Positions 24,399 through 35,773 of a DNA stretch of 64,000 bases are shown piece by piece. The stretch comes from Cylicocyclus nassatus (taxonomy: Eukaryota > Nematoda > Chromadorea > Rhabditida > Strongylidae). Position 1 is the first letter of the stretch. Each line of letters opens with the position of its first letter. The stretch is taken from NCBI GenBank assembly GCA_958299035.1, contig CATQJL010000001.1, forward strand, positions 13,635,834 to 13,699,833. Direction: 5' to 3'. The notes below the pieces were generated by a model that saw only the letters and a program-made list of their open reading frames with translations, searched no databases and was not told the origin of the DNA. Position numbers and translations under genes: made by a program.

Positions 24399-24406
24399 TA
24401 TATAAG
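24399..24406 (+). promoter_or_regulatory. TATA box candidate
   Basis: TATATAAG sits inside GC-rich sequence (GGGTATATAAGGGCGCGC), where AT-rich octamers are otherwise absent. This is the best RNA polymerase II promoter match in the window. The downstream transcript is unknown. Confidence 0.4.
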
Positions 24407-24712
24407 GGCGCGCAGGCCGCAGTCTACGCCTCTTCGATTTCCGTTCGTATTGATCGTTTTTTATGATTTCGTTCGTGCTGGCAGCGCCTCCAACAGCTCC
24501 CGCAGATGATCATCGGTTTCGAGCGGTTGAGCCTTTGTTATCTTCTTGGTTTTGGAGACGCGCAGCTAAACATCATGGCTCGTCTAGCGTAGGAAGTGTA
24601 CCAGCGGGAGTGGAGAGGGATCACACCGTCCCGGAAGGGCTAGGGGCTTGCGGTTGACCCAGCGGAGAGCCCGGAACAACTTGTTGAAGTCGATCACCAT
24701 TAGCATCGGCAG

Positions 24713-24738
24713 CACGGGACGAGGCGGCTCGTCCCGTG
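24713..24738. other. Perfect 11-bp hairpin followed by T-rich tract
   Basis: CACGGGACGAG, a 4-nt loop, then the exact complement, then TTTAGTTTTT. It resembles a transcript 3'-end stem-loop. In an animal genome its role could be RNA structure in an LTR R/U5 region or a small-RNA 3' end. Confidence 0.4.
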
Positions 24739-25100
24739 TTTAGTTTTTCCTGGATTTGAAGTAGTGTTTTTAGTAATTTTAGTAGTTTTAGTAGTTTTTG
24801 TAGTATTAGTAGTTTATTTGTGTTTTGTAGATAAATGTAATTCTAACTAGCCGGTCCTTTCTTTCGTCAGCGTTACGCGCTATGTATCGTGTTGTTCATA
24901 CTTGTAGCGGGTAGTCCTCGGCAGCGCCCGTCAAGGCGTCATGAACCTTGGTGGGCGCGCGACATCGTAGGGGACAGCGGGAGTTAGGTGTAGCCGCGGC
25001 GAGCACTTTAGGCAAGGTGCTGATCACACCGAGCCGCCACAAACACCATCTGGTGTCGTGACGAGCACGCGACACGAAACAGGAGCGGTGTCGATATGAG

Positions 25101-25892
25101 CACAAAAATTATTTTTTGGTGATATGCTGTGAAAAGCTGACGTTTATTTAGTTCGTTCGTTAGTTGATAATTATGGCTTGCTTAAACCACGTTCGTATTT
25201 TTAATTGGATTCTCGGGGTTGGAGGGAGGGTTTAAGGAGTAAGGGAGAGGATTGCAAAGAGCAGCTAGCTGTGCTGTTACTATGATTATTTTTTAGCCAT
25301 TGATATTTTCATTATTTCGAAAGCAAAAATATTAATTTTCAAAAACCTCAGAATAAGTATTGATTATCGTGATACTAGGTTTACGGTATTACGGTATCAG
25401 ATTACCGCTGAACAGTATCAGTATCAGATAGCGCAGGCTGCACTTGGGATATTTTCCTTAGAAAATTTACCAGAAAGCTAATTTGGGTAGAATAGTTTTT
25501 TCTTGTAACGTCTCTGATGTCTCTGTGGCTCCCCAGTTGCGGTGGAAAATTGCTTTTTGAGTCAAAACTTACATTAAGCAGATTTCGGTCGGTGGATACT
25601 GTGGGATTACTGTAACTTTACAACTTATCTAAGTTGGTATTGCAAGTGGCTGTTTTTGCCTGCAATTTATCAGAATGGTTTTCAAAAATTTCGTATCTCA
25701 TTTTAGCTTTTAAACCACACCCATTTAAGATATATAAGGGATCTGGCCTTGAGATACTTTTTATAGTTCCTGCGCACCAGTAACAATGCACGGGAACTTC
25801 AAAAATCTCAAAGCCAGGCCCCTTCATATAAAGTTTCTCTCAACTCTATCCCCTGATATCATTTCTCGACTACCACTGTCGTATAGATATAT
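25101..25892. other. Intergenic, nothing recognised
   Basis: AT-rich DNA with no gene and no clear repeat pair. A local ACGGTATTACGGTATCAG / AGTATCAGTATCAGATA slip-type repeat lies at 25380-25430. Confidence 0.35.
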
Positions 25893-26701
25893 GGTTGTAC
25901 GGAAAATAATGTCGCTTTTTGTTTTAACATGCAATGTCGCAGCAGGGTGCGCACGAAAGTATGTGAATGGGATATCAACCGATAGATCAGAGCAAGCTCT
26001 ACAAAACGAAGCTCGAACCTTCGCGCCAGGTTTGATTTGCGTGAAGTTTGGAGCCAAATTTCACAAGGCACTCAAGATCCGAAAAAACGAAAAAAACCGT
26101 ATCTCCGTTGAGAAAAGTCCTGAGGACCCCTAACTTGCTCACGCATGGACTCACTATACGAGACACTCCTGCGCGCGTTTTCGAGGTTTTTCCATGGCTG
26201 AAAATTGAGAAAACCAAATTTGGCATGTTTTTGCCAAAGCAATCCTGAACTTCTCTCACATGGGTGATTCTGTAGCATGAACCTTTAGGAGTATAATCAT
26301 GAATTTTCAGCTTTAGATAAGCGCTAGTTTTTGAGAAAAATCAAATTGTTTGCAAAAAACCCGAAAAACACGACATATTCGCACTTTTGACCTCTTTTTA
26401 TTTCTCGTATTGTAGCCGTGGAAAAATACCAAAAACTATACAGGTGAATGTCTAGTGTGGAGAGTACATGCCTGTGCAAATTGGAGATCCCTAAGACGTC
26501 TGTGAACGGAGATACGATTTTTCGGGCGTCTGAAATTTTTTATATTTTGGATTCGAACTTCAGTTGGAGCAAAATCTCCGCGGAGATTTGTGAACTAACT
26601 TGTAGAGCTTGCTTTGCTCTATCGAATGATACCCCACTCGATGTTTTTTGTGGTCATTCTGACGCGGTAGGATGCCATGCGACATTATTTTCCGGACAAC
26701 C
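25893..26701. mobile_element. Palindromic mariner-like MITE (GGTTGTCCGGAAA family), diverged
   Basis: The left end, GGTTGTACGGAAAATAATGT, matches the inverted right end (26682-26701) with one change. Inside, both arms carry the shared motif as AGAGCAAGCTCTACAAAACG (25989) and TGTAGAGCTTGCTTTGCTCT (26601). The flanking TA dinucleotides are eroded. Overlapping open frames on both strands arise from the inverted arms. Confidence 0.65.
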
Positions 26702-27743
26702 TGATATAATGCCATTAGCACTAAGCAAGAGCTTATAGTACCCTTTCTTTCCTACCCTAGTTAGCCTTACTTCATCTTTGCTCTTCCAGACAACATATGA
26801 CTATTAGGTCATGGAAAACATCAAGTTATTTTTTTTAATTTCTGGGACAAGGAAGTAGTTTTGTGAACTTATTTTCAATGCTGAATGCACCTCTTGCTTC
26901 TGCGCAATCCTTGCAGCCAACAATCCTATCCACTCCCTCTTAATATTACCGAATGCAAATCCGATGACAAATACGAGCTTAGAAGTCGACGATGCATATG
27001 ACCTTGCATATGATTGTTTACTGTGTTCTACTCATCATGTCATCTTCAATCACACTTGTTGACGTCAATAATTTGCCACTAATCTCGCAATCCTCCTTGC
27101 CTCCGCTTTCTTCTGACTTAATAAGGCAGCTGCCCTGTGTTGACATCAAATCAGCTGGGTGCGTGAAGTCAAAGAGTGTAATTTGGGCGCAAAGGGCTGC
27201 GAATCATGAAGTCGAGGGGAAGAGCGTAATTATCCTGTTACAAATAGTTGCACTTGTTTCTCAATAAAAGAAAAATTCGATTTTTGACGTCTTAAAGGTT
27301 TTGAGCATGTTTACTATTTAAGAAGTGCCTATTTTTCAACACTTAGAAGAGGTATCATATAAGCAACGAAACTAAAAAAGGCAACTTTTGTCTAGTGGTT
27401 GCTACACATTTTCTTCAGCGTTTGGATATCATTCTAAATCGCCTCAAATAATTTCTTCTCTCAATATCTCTTTCCCACGGTTACCGCTTTGTTTTAATCG
27501 AAGTGGTCCTCTCAATGGCGAATTTTTTTGAAAATTTTTAAAAGTAGGAATGCTTTTTACTTGAAAAAATACTAAACTACAATTTCAAATTCTCTTGCGC
27601 CGTACCTTCTTGCTGATGTTGGAATGATACCCTCTCGCTATTGCCGTTGTGCTTCAGAATGCAATAGTCTTTTCATCTTCATTCGTCTCAAAAATACGTC
27701 AAAATTGTCCAAGTCGAAAGGTTCTTTAATACTTAATATATTA
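26702..27743. other. Intergenic, nothing recognised
   Basis: A plus-strand frame at 26992-27267 begins with a hydrophobic segment (MHMTLHMIVYCVLLIMSSSI) that could mimic a signal peptide. It lacks splice sites, a conserved domain or a relative in the window. I would not call a gene. Confidence 0.3.
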
Positions 27744-28756
27744 GGTCGTTCCGAAAGTTCTTTCCGTTTTTTCAACCTATCATAAAAACACGTGGAATGA
27801 GGATAAAAAAACGCTTCAAGTGCTATCCGATGCGTTTTTTCTTCCTCTTTTCAACAGTCATATTTCTGTGTCGCTAGGTCTTGTGGTCAGTGAGATAATG
27901 GCCGAAATTTCGAACCCATGGTTTTTACTATGTCCAAATTTGGCAATTTTTCACAGTTTTCTTTTTCAACTTTTGAAGAAGCTTTAATAGCACTCGGATA
28001 GAGTAAAAAAAGTGCAACTTAATGGAATTTTTTGGCGTCTATTGCTAGCCCTAAAATTTTTTTAGAATTATTCTTCTGATGCTATCAAATTCCACTTTTG
28101 CTGATGCCAAGAACAATAGAACATAAAACGGTTCACAACTAAGGTGTCATTCGATGCAACTTTTCCTCCTCTTTCTGTTGAGTATTTTTCTTCCCGATTT
28201 GTGGGGGTTTTTGGCGATAAAATTTCCATAACTCTTGATTTTGAACCCGCCTGAGGGTGTGCACGTAAAATGCGCAATCTTATATTTCGAAGCGGTAAAC
28301 ACTCAGTCACTTAAGCAGTGGTATCAACGCAGAGTACTGACTTTTGATAGTGTCGAAATCCGAAGATTTGCTGATGTTCGGAGCGTTTGTGTGTTTTGTG
28401 ACTTCGAAAAAGTGAAGACTTCTGGAAAAGTTGTCTCAAAAAATACTGAGAAGCCAGTTGAGATTGCCAAAATTCCATTAGATTGCACTTTGTTTACTCT
28501 ATCCGACTGCTGTCGAAGCTTCTCCAAATGTCAAAAGAGAAAATTGTGAAAAATTGCCAAAGTTGGACATGGTAAAAACCATGGGTTCGAAATTTCGGCC
28601 ATTATCTCACTGACCACAAGAGCTAGCGACACAGAAATATGACTTTTGAAAAGAGGAAGAAAAATTGCGTCGGATAGCACTTGAAGCGTTTCCCTACCTT
28701 CATTCCATGTGTTATTATGATAAGTTGAAAAAACGGAAAGAACTTTCGGAACGACC
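27744..28756. mobile_element. Palindromic mariner-like MITE with foreign centre
   Basis: Terminal repeats GGTCGTTCCGAAAGTTCTTT and its inverse are flanked by TA. Arms of about 290 bp (27744-28040 and 28470-28756) are about 92% identical. The centre is not palindromic: 28040-28312 resembles the internal part of the element ending at 63593, then comes the amplification-adapter sequence, then unrelated DNA. The centre may be a chimeric join. Confidence 0.7.
28313..28338 (+). other. Untrimmed SMART / ultra-low-input amplification adapter
   Basis: The segment starts AAGCAGTGGTATCAACGCAG and continues for 6 more bases, GAGTAC-type and T, matching all 26 nt of the primer used in SMART cDNA and PacBio ultra-low-input DNA amplification, as I remember it. 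A chance match of 26 nt is negligible. A vaguely similar natural stretch (AAGCAGTGTTCGACGCAGAG, near 59528) exists, but with several mismatches. The bases on either side may not be neighbours in the genome. Confidence 0.88.
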
Positions 28757-29154
28757 TAATATCTTTTTCAACGATATCTTAATGGTTGATTTTCTTGCCT
28801 GTGCATTTATGGAGAGAAACGCAATGTTTGACAGCCAAATCTGTAGCAGGATCCAAAATATTCACCTTCAAAAGGTTCAGCTAGTGAATCCAGATGTATC
28901 GGGTTGTCCGTAAATTAATGTCCGTTCCGAATTTTAACCACAATAAGTCATACTTCTCAATTCTAATTAAGTTTTAAAGTATCGTTTGATAGAACAAAGC
29001 AGGCTCTACAAGATGGCAATCTTGCTCTTGCACCAGCTTTGATCCACTTGTTTGATGTCAAAAACTAATAGGATTCAAGTGCCCGAAAAATTGAGGAAAA
29101 TTGTAACTCCGTCCAGAAAAATCGTAGAAAACTCCTACTTGCTCACATATATTA

Positions 29155-30129
29155 GGTTGTCCGGAAATTAATGCCCGTTTTGAATTTCAACCGCAATAAA
29201 TTAATGCCCGTTTTGAATTTCAACCGCAATAAGTCATACACTCTTCATTTCTAGATATACTGCAAAGTACCATTCGATAGAGCAAAGCAAGCTCTACAAG
29301 ATGGTCATCTTGCTTTTGCAATAGCTCTCATCCATCTCGAGTTTCGAGCCAAAAACTAAAAAGACTCAACTGCCCGAAAATCGAAAAAAATCGTAACTCA
29401 GTTCATAAAAAACCTACAAAAATTCTAACTCGTTCACGCAAACACTATCCACATAAGACATCAATATACGCCGTTGCCGTATTTTTTTCTCTGTTAGAAA
29501 CCAAGAAAACGGAAATTTTCATGCATTTGCCGAAGTGATGCTGTGCCGTCCCCACATAGATAATTGTATACCACAAGCCTGTAGAAGTACAGACTTAAAT
29601 TTTCAGCTCTCTACAAGCTTTAGTTCTCGAGAAATTTGAATTTTAGCTTGGACCACCTAACTAGGGAAAGCTATATTCGGTATTTCTCAAGAACTAAAGC
29701 TTGTAGAGAGCTGGAAATTTAAGTCTGTACTTCTACAGGCTTGTGGTATACAACTACCTATGTGGGGACGGCACAGCATCACTTTGGCAAATGCATGAAA
29801 ATTTCCGTTTTCTTGGTTTCTGACAGGGAAAAAAATACGGCAACGGCGTATATTGATGTCTTATGTGGATAGTGTTTGTGTGAACAAGTTAGAATTTTGT
29901 AGGTTTTTTATGAACTAAGTTACGATTTTTTTCGATTTTTCGGACTGCTGAATCTTTGTAGTTTTCGGCTCGAAACTCGAGATGGATGAGAACTGTTGCA
30001 AAAGCAAGATGGCCATCTTGTAGAGCTTGCTTTGCTCTATCGAATGGTACTTTGCAACCTATTTAGTGGTGAGAAGTGTATGACTTAGTGCGGTTGAAAT
30101 TTAAAACGGGCATTAATTTCCGGACAACC
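29155..30129. mobile_element. Palindromic mariner-like MITE (GGTTGTCCGGAAA), intact
   Basis: Perfect ends GGTTGTCCGGAAATTAATGC and inverse, with TA on both sides. Arms of about 480 bp pair almost throughout, up to a centre near 29650. The left arm alone has a tandem duplication of 36 bp (29168-29240). Both arms carry CCATTCGATAGAGCAAAGCA (29270 and, inverted, about 30024-30048). It inserted into an older copy of its own family. Confidence 0.88.
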
Positions 30130-30159
30130 TAATACATTCTCCACATCAGACATCTATTA

Positions 30160-30867
30160 GGTCGGTGCAAAAGTTTTGTCAGTTTTTTTTCAATTCATCG
30201 GCAAACACGTTAGGATGAAGATAAGCTAACACTTCAAAATGTATCCGATGCAGAATTTCTTCCTCTTTCCAGCTGTCAAAATATTATTGTGTTTTGTTGC
30301 GTGAGTGACGATATACTTGCTGGAAAATACAACCACTCGTTTTTACCATCTCCACCTTTCGCTAATTTTCAGAATTTTTGTATGAGACTTTGTGAGAAGC
30401 CACAATAACCAGCAGATAGGGCAATCCTTTTGCCAAGCCTTTGCATCTGTGAAAAAAACTGTGCTGTTTGGACGTCTCTGTGAGAAGTTTCGCGAAAATT
30501 GACAATTTAATCAATTTTGGCATTTTCCATAGCGCACTCGATATTCATAACTTCCCACAGAGACGTCCAAACAGCACAATTTTTTCACAGATGCAAAGAA
30601 TAGGCCAACAAATATATGTGCTGACGATTTCAGATTTTTCTGCAGCATTCCAGATTTTCGGTGACCTAACTTAAAATGGTCAAAGTTTACATGGTCTCAG
30701 TTTTCCATTTTTATCTCGACACTCAGTGTGAAAAAAAAGCTTCCCAAAACAGCGATTGAAAGCGGAAGACCTAATCTTTCTAATAAAATTACAAGCGAGC
30801 AAATCTGTTGAAATCTCGCGAAGTTAAAAATTTTTGAAAATGAAACGACAGAACTTTTGCACCAACC
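30160..30867. mobile_element. Palindromic mariner-like MITE (GGTCGGTGCAAAAG)
   Basis: Left end GGTCGGTGCAAAAGTTTTGT; right end inverse GGTTGGTGCAAAAGTTCTGT; TA duplications at 30158-30159 and 30868-30869. The arms meet near 30510, where ACGTCTCTGTG and CACAGAGACGT pair. It lies inside the split MITE region. Confidence 0.8.
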
Positions 30868-30869
30868 TA

Positions 30870-31447
30870 ATATAATATTTTGGGATTGCCTAAATATTAT
30901 CACTGAACCGCGAAGATTTATGCTTTGAAAACGAAGCAAAATATACTTGGCGAACAATCGTAAGTATAGTGTACAAACTTCTTTTTATGCAAACAATGCT
31001 TTACATCATTTTGAGCTTACAAAAATAGCATAAACCTATTTTAAAGGCAAAAATTTGAGCGCAGACTTGCTGTTGGGTCTATGTCGGGTGCCCTTTAAAA
31101 TATGAAAACTCAAATTTTTTTTCTAGTTCTCACTTCGCTAAGCTTTTATGCGATAAAAGAAGCCCTATCGTTTCCAAACAGTCAAAAAACTGCGAAATCA
31201 CCCATAAAAACACAATCTCGGGAACAAAATACGCATGAAAGTATTTTTAAGCGAAAAAAAGCAGATAAACGTTTCTCATAAAGGTATGACACAGCTGGAC
31301 TAAAGCGACTGTTTCGACTTTTGATTACGTAAATTGCTGATGGTAGCCTGCTAAACACGCAGCTGTACCAAATTTCAGATCAATTCGTTGAGAAGCAGAT
31401 GAGTTACGGCAGTTTTCAGGGTGGAAGTATAGTTTTGGCCAGCACTG
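30870..31447. mobile_element. Tc1-like element, right end only
   Basis: The right terminus, read inward from 31447, is CAGTGCTGGCCAAAACTATA, followed outside by TA. The first 15 bases are those of the nematode Tc1 terminal repeat. No matching left terminus and no DDE transposase frame is present, so this is a truncated or internally deleted copy. Confidence 0.55.
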
Positions 31448-31740
31448 TATGTGGGAACATCACAACATCACTTTGGCAAAAGCACAAAAATTTCTGTTTT
31501 CTTGACTTCTAACCGAGAAAGAATACAGCAGCTCGTATATAGATGTCTTGATAGTGTGCACCTGCGAATTTGAAATTTTTGCGGGGTTGTGTAGACTGAG
31601 TTACAATTTTTCTGGGTTTTTCTGGCTGTTGAATCTTTCTAGTTTTTGGCTTGAAACTCGAGCAAGACCAGTGCTGGTGCAAAAGAAAGATTGCCATCTT
31701 GTAGAGCTTGCTTTGCTCTATCAAATTTTACTTTGCAAAG

Positions 31741-33196
31741 AAATGGTATGGTGCTAAAAGGCTTTTAAGATGGTAGATTCATGAAGTCAGAGATGATCTA
31801 CACAGTATGAAGACAGTAAACTTATTGCTTTTGGAGGAAGCATTACGATGTTGCATACTAACTCTTAGTAATTTCGTCTTTATTCGAAACCCAATAAAAA
31901 TTTCCAGGTCTCCAAAATCTATTATGTGAATTAACAATGAAACAGCATGAGGTCCATTTAATCCTAGAGCAATAGTAAAAGGTTCTGCAATTTATTTCTG
32001 CAGATAATAATGCAGATAGAGTGCCATACCCTTACCAGCTAATTTTATGAAAATTGTTGACAGTGCTCTCACAGCTTATATGCCATATCACCATTTCAAG
32101 AAGCCTCTGCTTGAGCCATTATTTCCTTCCAACGGTCTTGTTTCTTTCCATTTCCGTTCCCTTTTCGCATATTCTGGCCCATCCTCTTCGCGTTTTTTTT
32201 TCTGGGGATTCACAATCGTTTTTCACATTGCGGTCAGAAAGGCGAATTCACCAACGAATAATTGCTCGAACGCAAATGTTTTGGCATGTAATCGTGTGAA
32301 ATGCAGTTGGATAGATATCTATGTGTGGATGAGCAGCCAACGAGGAGCGAGAAATTTTTGGGTCACGGGGAGGGGTGGAGTTAGGAGGAAGAAGCTTATC
32401 CAATTCGTTTGAGAAATAAACTATCAAAAATCAAACCCCCAAGTAAATCGGTGCCCTTTTGATCATTTGAGCACATTGGCTTTGAATGTACGTGCATAGC
32501 GCGAAATTAAAAGAGTAAAAGTTGAATTTTTGTCAAATATTTTCGAATTGCCTTGCACTTTAGGTCCTCATTTTGAAAGCATTGATATCGCAGTGCAATA
32601 AAAGCCTGTGTGTCCTTTCCACATCGCCGTTTTTGTCCTGTACTTTTCGAGATTGATTGTTAGAAACCTTGACCTGAAATACTGCCAAAATAGCCATTTT
32701 TTAGTTTCTTCCGGATAGAAATTACTCATATTCTTTCTGCACACCGACAAATTATAGTAAATGATGGAGTAAGGTGCCTTTATTGACTATAGTTTAAAAT
32801 ATGTATAAAATTTCCAAAGCTATTGGTTCAGCATTTCATGATCCACAGGGTTTCCCAAAAGTACACACTTTCCAGTCATTATCGACTCTCTACTCACAAA
32901 TTTTCTGCTTAGCTTCAAGTATCATCAGTAGAGCATGCTCAGCTTAAATTCACAGTATTGAGCGAATCCCCTAGAGCTCTTTATCACTGTAGATTTACGG
33001 TAGGAACTTCCACCATACAATGATTGTAAAATAGGCCGTTAAGGAACCAAAAAATCTGGAAAGTTGAGTGGCAGTTATTCGAAATGTTGATTTCACTGGA
33101 CAACTTTTTACGAATTTTCAAAGCGTTTCAGATGTTCAAATCAATTTTTTGAATTTTACTGAAGAAACGTTGTTGCGGTTTACCTCGCATAACTTA
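31741..33196. other. Intergenic, nothing recognised
   Basis: No splice-consistent exons or repeat pairs. Overlapping plus-strand frames at 32047-32412 have no domain features. Confidence 0.35.
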
Positions 33197-34022
33197 TCTT
33201 ATATATAAAGCTGAATGTCTGTATGTATGTATGTATGTATGTATGTATGTATGTCTGTCTGTACGTATGTTCCGAATAGAAAATTCCATTTCTGAACCGA
33301 TCCGGACCAAACTTGGCACACATACACTTCGGGCCCCGGCGGGTGTCATAGGCTACTTTTCGTCATCGATCGATATCGATTTTATCGATTTTTATCGATT
33401 TTTTGCTGAGCTCACCTACGGGGCTGGGAGTTCGCACAGGGGGGTAATCGAGCATGGGGATTCCGAATACAATATTGGCTTTCAGGATCATCGATTTTAT
33501 CGATTTTATCGATTTTTTGCAAAGTTTGAGCTACGGGGCTGGGAGTTCGCACAGGGGGGTAATCGAGCATGGGGATTCCGAATACAATATTGGTTTTCGG
33601 GATTATCGATTACTTTTGTCGATTTTATCGATTTTTTTGCAAAGTTTGAGCTAGGGGGCTGGGAGTTGGCACAGGGGGGTAATCGAGCATGCTGATCATC
33701 CCCAAGGGGGGTGATCAGCATGCTCGATTACCCCTGTGCAAAATCCCAGCCTCGCATGTCCAAATTTACAAAAAATCGATAAAATCAATAAAAGTAATCG
33801 ATAATTCTGAAAACTAATATTGTATTCGGAATCCCCATGCTCACTTCCCCCCCCCCTGTGCCAACTCCTAGCCCTGTAGGTGAACTCTGCAAAAAAATCG
33901 ATAAAAATCGGTAAAATCGACATCGATCGATAACGAAAAGTGGACTGTGACACCCGCCGGGGCCCGAAGTGTATGTGTGCCAAGTTTGGTCCGGATACGG
34001 CGGAGCCGGGTAAGCCAGCTAA
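33197..34022 (+). mobile_element. Palindromic Helitron-like non-autonomous element
   Basis: It starts TCTTATATATAAAGCTGAAT after an A and ends in CTAA before a T. A small hairpin (CGGC GGA GCCG, around 33998) lies about 14 nt before the end. A|TC...CTRR|T plus a 3' hairpin is the Helitron layout. After a (GTAT)n microsatellite come three copies of the repeat of about 120 bp also present at 2220-2655. From about 33706 the repeats and the CCGGACCAAACTTGG segment return inverted. The element is thus a fold-back version of the family, with no Rep/helicase coding. Confidence 0.55.
33219..33255. repeat. (GTAT)n microsatellite
   Basis: About nine GTAT units followed by two GTCT units, just inside the 5' end of the Helitron-like element. 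Similar short runs are common at this place in such repeats. Confidence 0.9.
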
Positions 34023-35247
34023 TAAGAAATAATCTTAGGTAAAGCAAGTATTCAATTCCTGCAACTAGCGGCTGAGTTTAGCTTAATGGTAACGTTTTTG
34101 GCATGTTGGGTATTTGGGTATCCTGGAATAAAATGTACATTATTGGCTAAAAACCTCTCGAAAATTCTTACCGTGATTTGACAGTAATTAAGAGCTTAGG
34201 TGAGTCCAACCTCCATGAATGTTAGGCCCTGCTCTACCGAATGATACTTATGGCTAAGAACAAAACTTTATGGGAAAATAGTTATTGAATGTTTGAAAGT
34301 ATCACTTATTTTTTCCAGATTTTATTGGTAATTATTTTTGTTTCTCGTATTTTGAGTGGCGTTTTTTGGACAAATCACGAAATTATGATGTGAGGAAAAC
34401 GTTGGGAAAATTAGAGAGCGAGCTTCATACTAGGAGAGCACCACTAGGTTCTTTATAATTTTTCTGTAAGTCGAATTTAAGAAACAAAGCTCCTAAGCAT
34501 GTCCTCGGAGAGTGCTTCAATGTGGATAATAAGAATTTTTTTCCTTATTTTTCAAATTTTTATCCAATGAAAAAAAACGTACATGGGAGAAATTCCCTTA
34601 CTTTGACAAAGTGTAGAAGCTGTTTCAATACTAACTAATACTAACGTTTGTTTTAACCAATCATGAATGATGCTCTTTGATTCTAGAGCGTAGTTCCACT
34701 TGACTCTCCCAATTAACACAATTATAAATTTTACACTTAAACCATAATCCGTGACATGGATATGCTTGGAAAGAATGCTCAACGCAGATGAGCAATCGCT
34801 TTGATTACTTCACCTTTGCTGACCCATGGCACCTGCTGGTGACGCAATCACACTGACAACACTTCTCACGCGGATTATCCCCCCTACAATCACGACAACA
34901 TGATGCGGAATTTGTGGATTATTGTACTGGACCTGTACTTGACGCTGGCATTGCATTGATGAAAGGAAGTTGTGAAGCGGGGGTGTATTTAAAGTTTTAT
35001 CCCATTAACTTGTGTACCTGTATACAGTTCATTGTAAATTGTACATAGGTCACAAATATGCTTGACTAATTAGAATGAGGCTATAAGTTTCAAAAGATAT
35101 CATGTTATCAGAATAGATATCAAGATATCAGAATAGTAGTATTTGGGAAGAGATCCGAAAGTTGGCTTGTCTCCTTTTCGCAATTTCGCAATTTTATCAA
35201 GGATTCCTTACAAAAAGATTAATGAAGATTTTCACATATGTCGTGAT
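34023..35247. other. Intergenic, nothing recognised
   Basis: A partial copy of the shared MITE motif (GCCCTGCTCTACCGAATGATAC, near 34226) suggests an eroded MITE. No gene evidence. Confidence 0.35.
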
Positions 35248-35492
35248 CAGGGCTCGGCACAAGGTGGCATCCGAGAATTGCAAAAAATGAACCTCCCCCC
35301 CCCCTGACTTTCACAAAATTTCACGAAATCTCCTTTGACCCTTGTTCAAATCGACTAATAACCCTGGTAAACCGAAATGTAAACTAGAAAAACCTACCCT
35401 TGCTTGTGTTTTGCGACCCCAAAAACTATACCTCTTTGCCTTTTTTCCCAAAAACAATATCCAGCGCTTACAAGCGACCTGTGCCGAGCCTG
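35248..35492. mobile_element. Short hAT element (CAGGGCTCGGC family), copy B
   Basis: Ends CAGGGCTCGGCACAAGGTGG and inverse CAGGCTCGGCACAGGTCGC. Flanks GTCGTGAT (35240-35247) and GTCGTGAC (35493-35500) form a near-perfect 8-bp duplication. At 245 bp this is the shortest of the four copies and keeps only terminal sequence. Confidence 0.75.
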
Positions 35493-35773
35493 GTCGTGAC
35501 TTCCGAACTGATGTTCAGTTACTGAAGCTCCATAATTTGCGAGATTAACTACTACAGCCGTATTACAGGAGATACGAAGATAGAACGTTTTCTAGACTAG
35601 ACGTAGATAAAGAGTTGACTATTTTGTTGGAACTGAATACCTTCAAAATTACTAATAGCAGGATGCCTCAAAAGTATTTTGCACTGTTTGATCGTTATCT
35701 CTTTTCTCATGAAGTTCTTTGCCGACCTTCAGGACCATTCTTTAGAACTGCTTCAACTTGGTTGAAATTATTA

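Larger units (their letters stand above)
24250..25100 (+). other. GC-rich block, possible solo LTR or promoter region
   Basis: This 850-bp block is far more GC- and CpG-rich than its surroundings. In order it has a TATA box (24399), a hairpin (24713-24738), a (GTAGTTTTA)-like simple repeat (24765-24825), and near 25046 the string ACCATCTGGTGTCGTGACGA. That string has the look of the boundary and primer-binding site after an LTR (TGG followed by an acceptor-stem complement). No Gag or Pol frame follows, so if it is an LTR it is solo or truncated. A host CpG-rich promoter is the alternative. Confidence 0.35.
28902..31740. mobile_element. Old mariner-like MITE split by later insertions
   Basis: The left arm (28902-29150) starts GGTTGTCCGTAAATTAATGT and is a diverged copy of the left arm of the inner element at 29155. 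A short continuation of it (30133-30157) sits beyond that inner copy. Its right arm reappears at 31450-31740 (CATCTTGTAGAGCTTGCTTT near 31698). Between them lie the inner MITE, a second MITE family (30160-30867) and a Tc1-like end (31447). The outer right terminus is lost after 31740. Confidence 0.65.

Noticed and set aside
26992..27267. Frame with a hydrophobic start (MHMTLHMIVYCVLLIMSS)
   Set aside because: No splice signals, no cysteine or domain pattern, and AT-rich codon content like the surrounding DNA.
28235..28549. 104-residue plus-strand frame
   Set aside because: It reads through the adapter sequence at 28313-28338 and an inverted MITE arm, so it cannot be a native gene.
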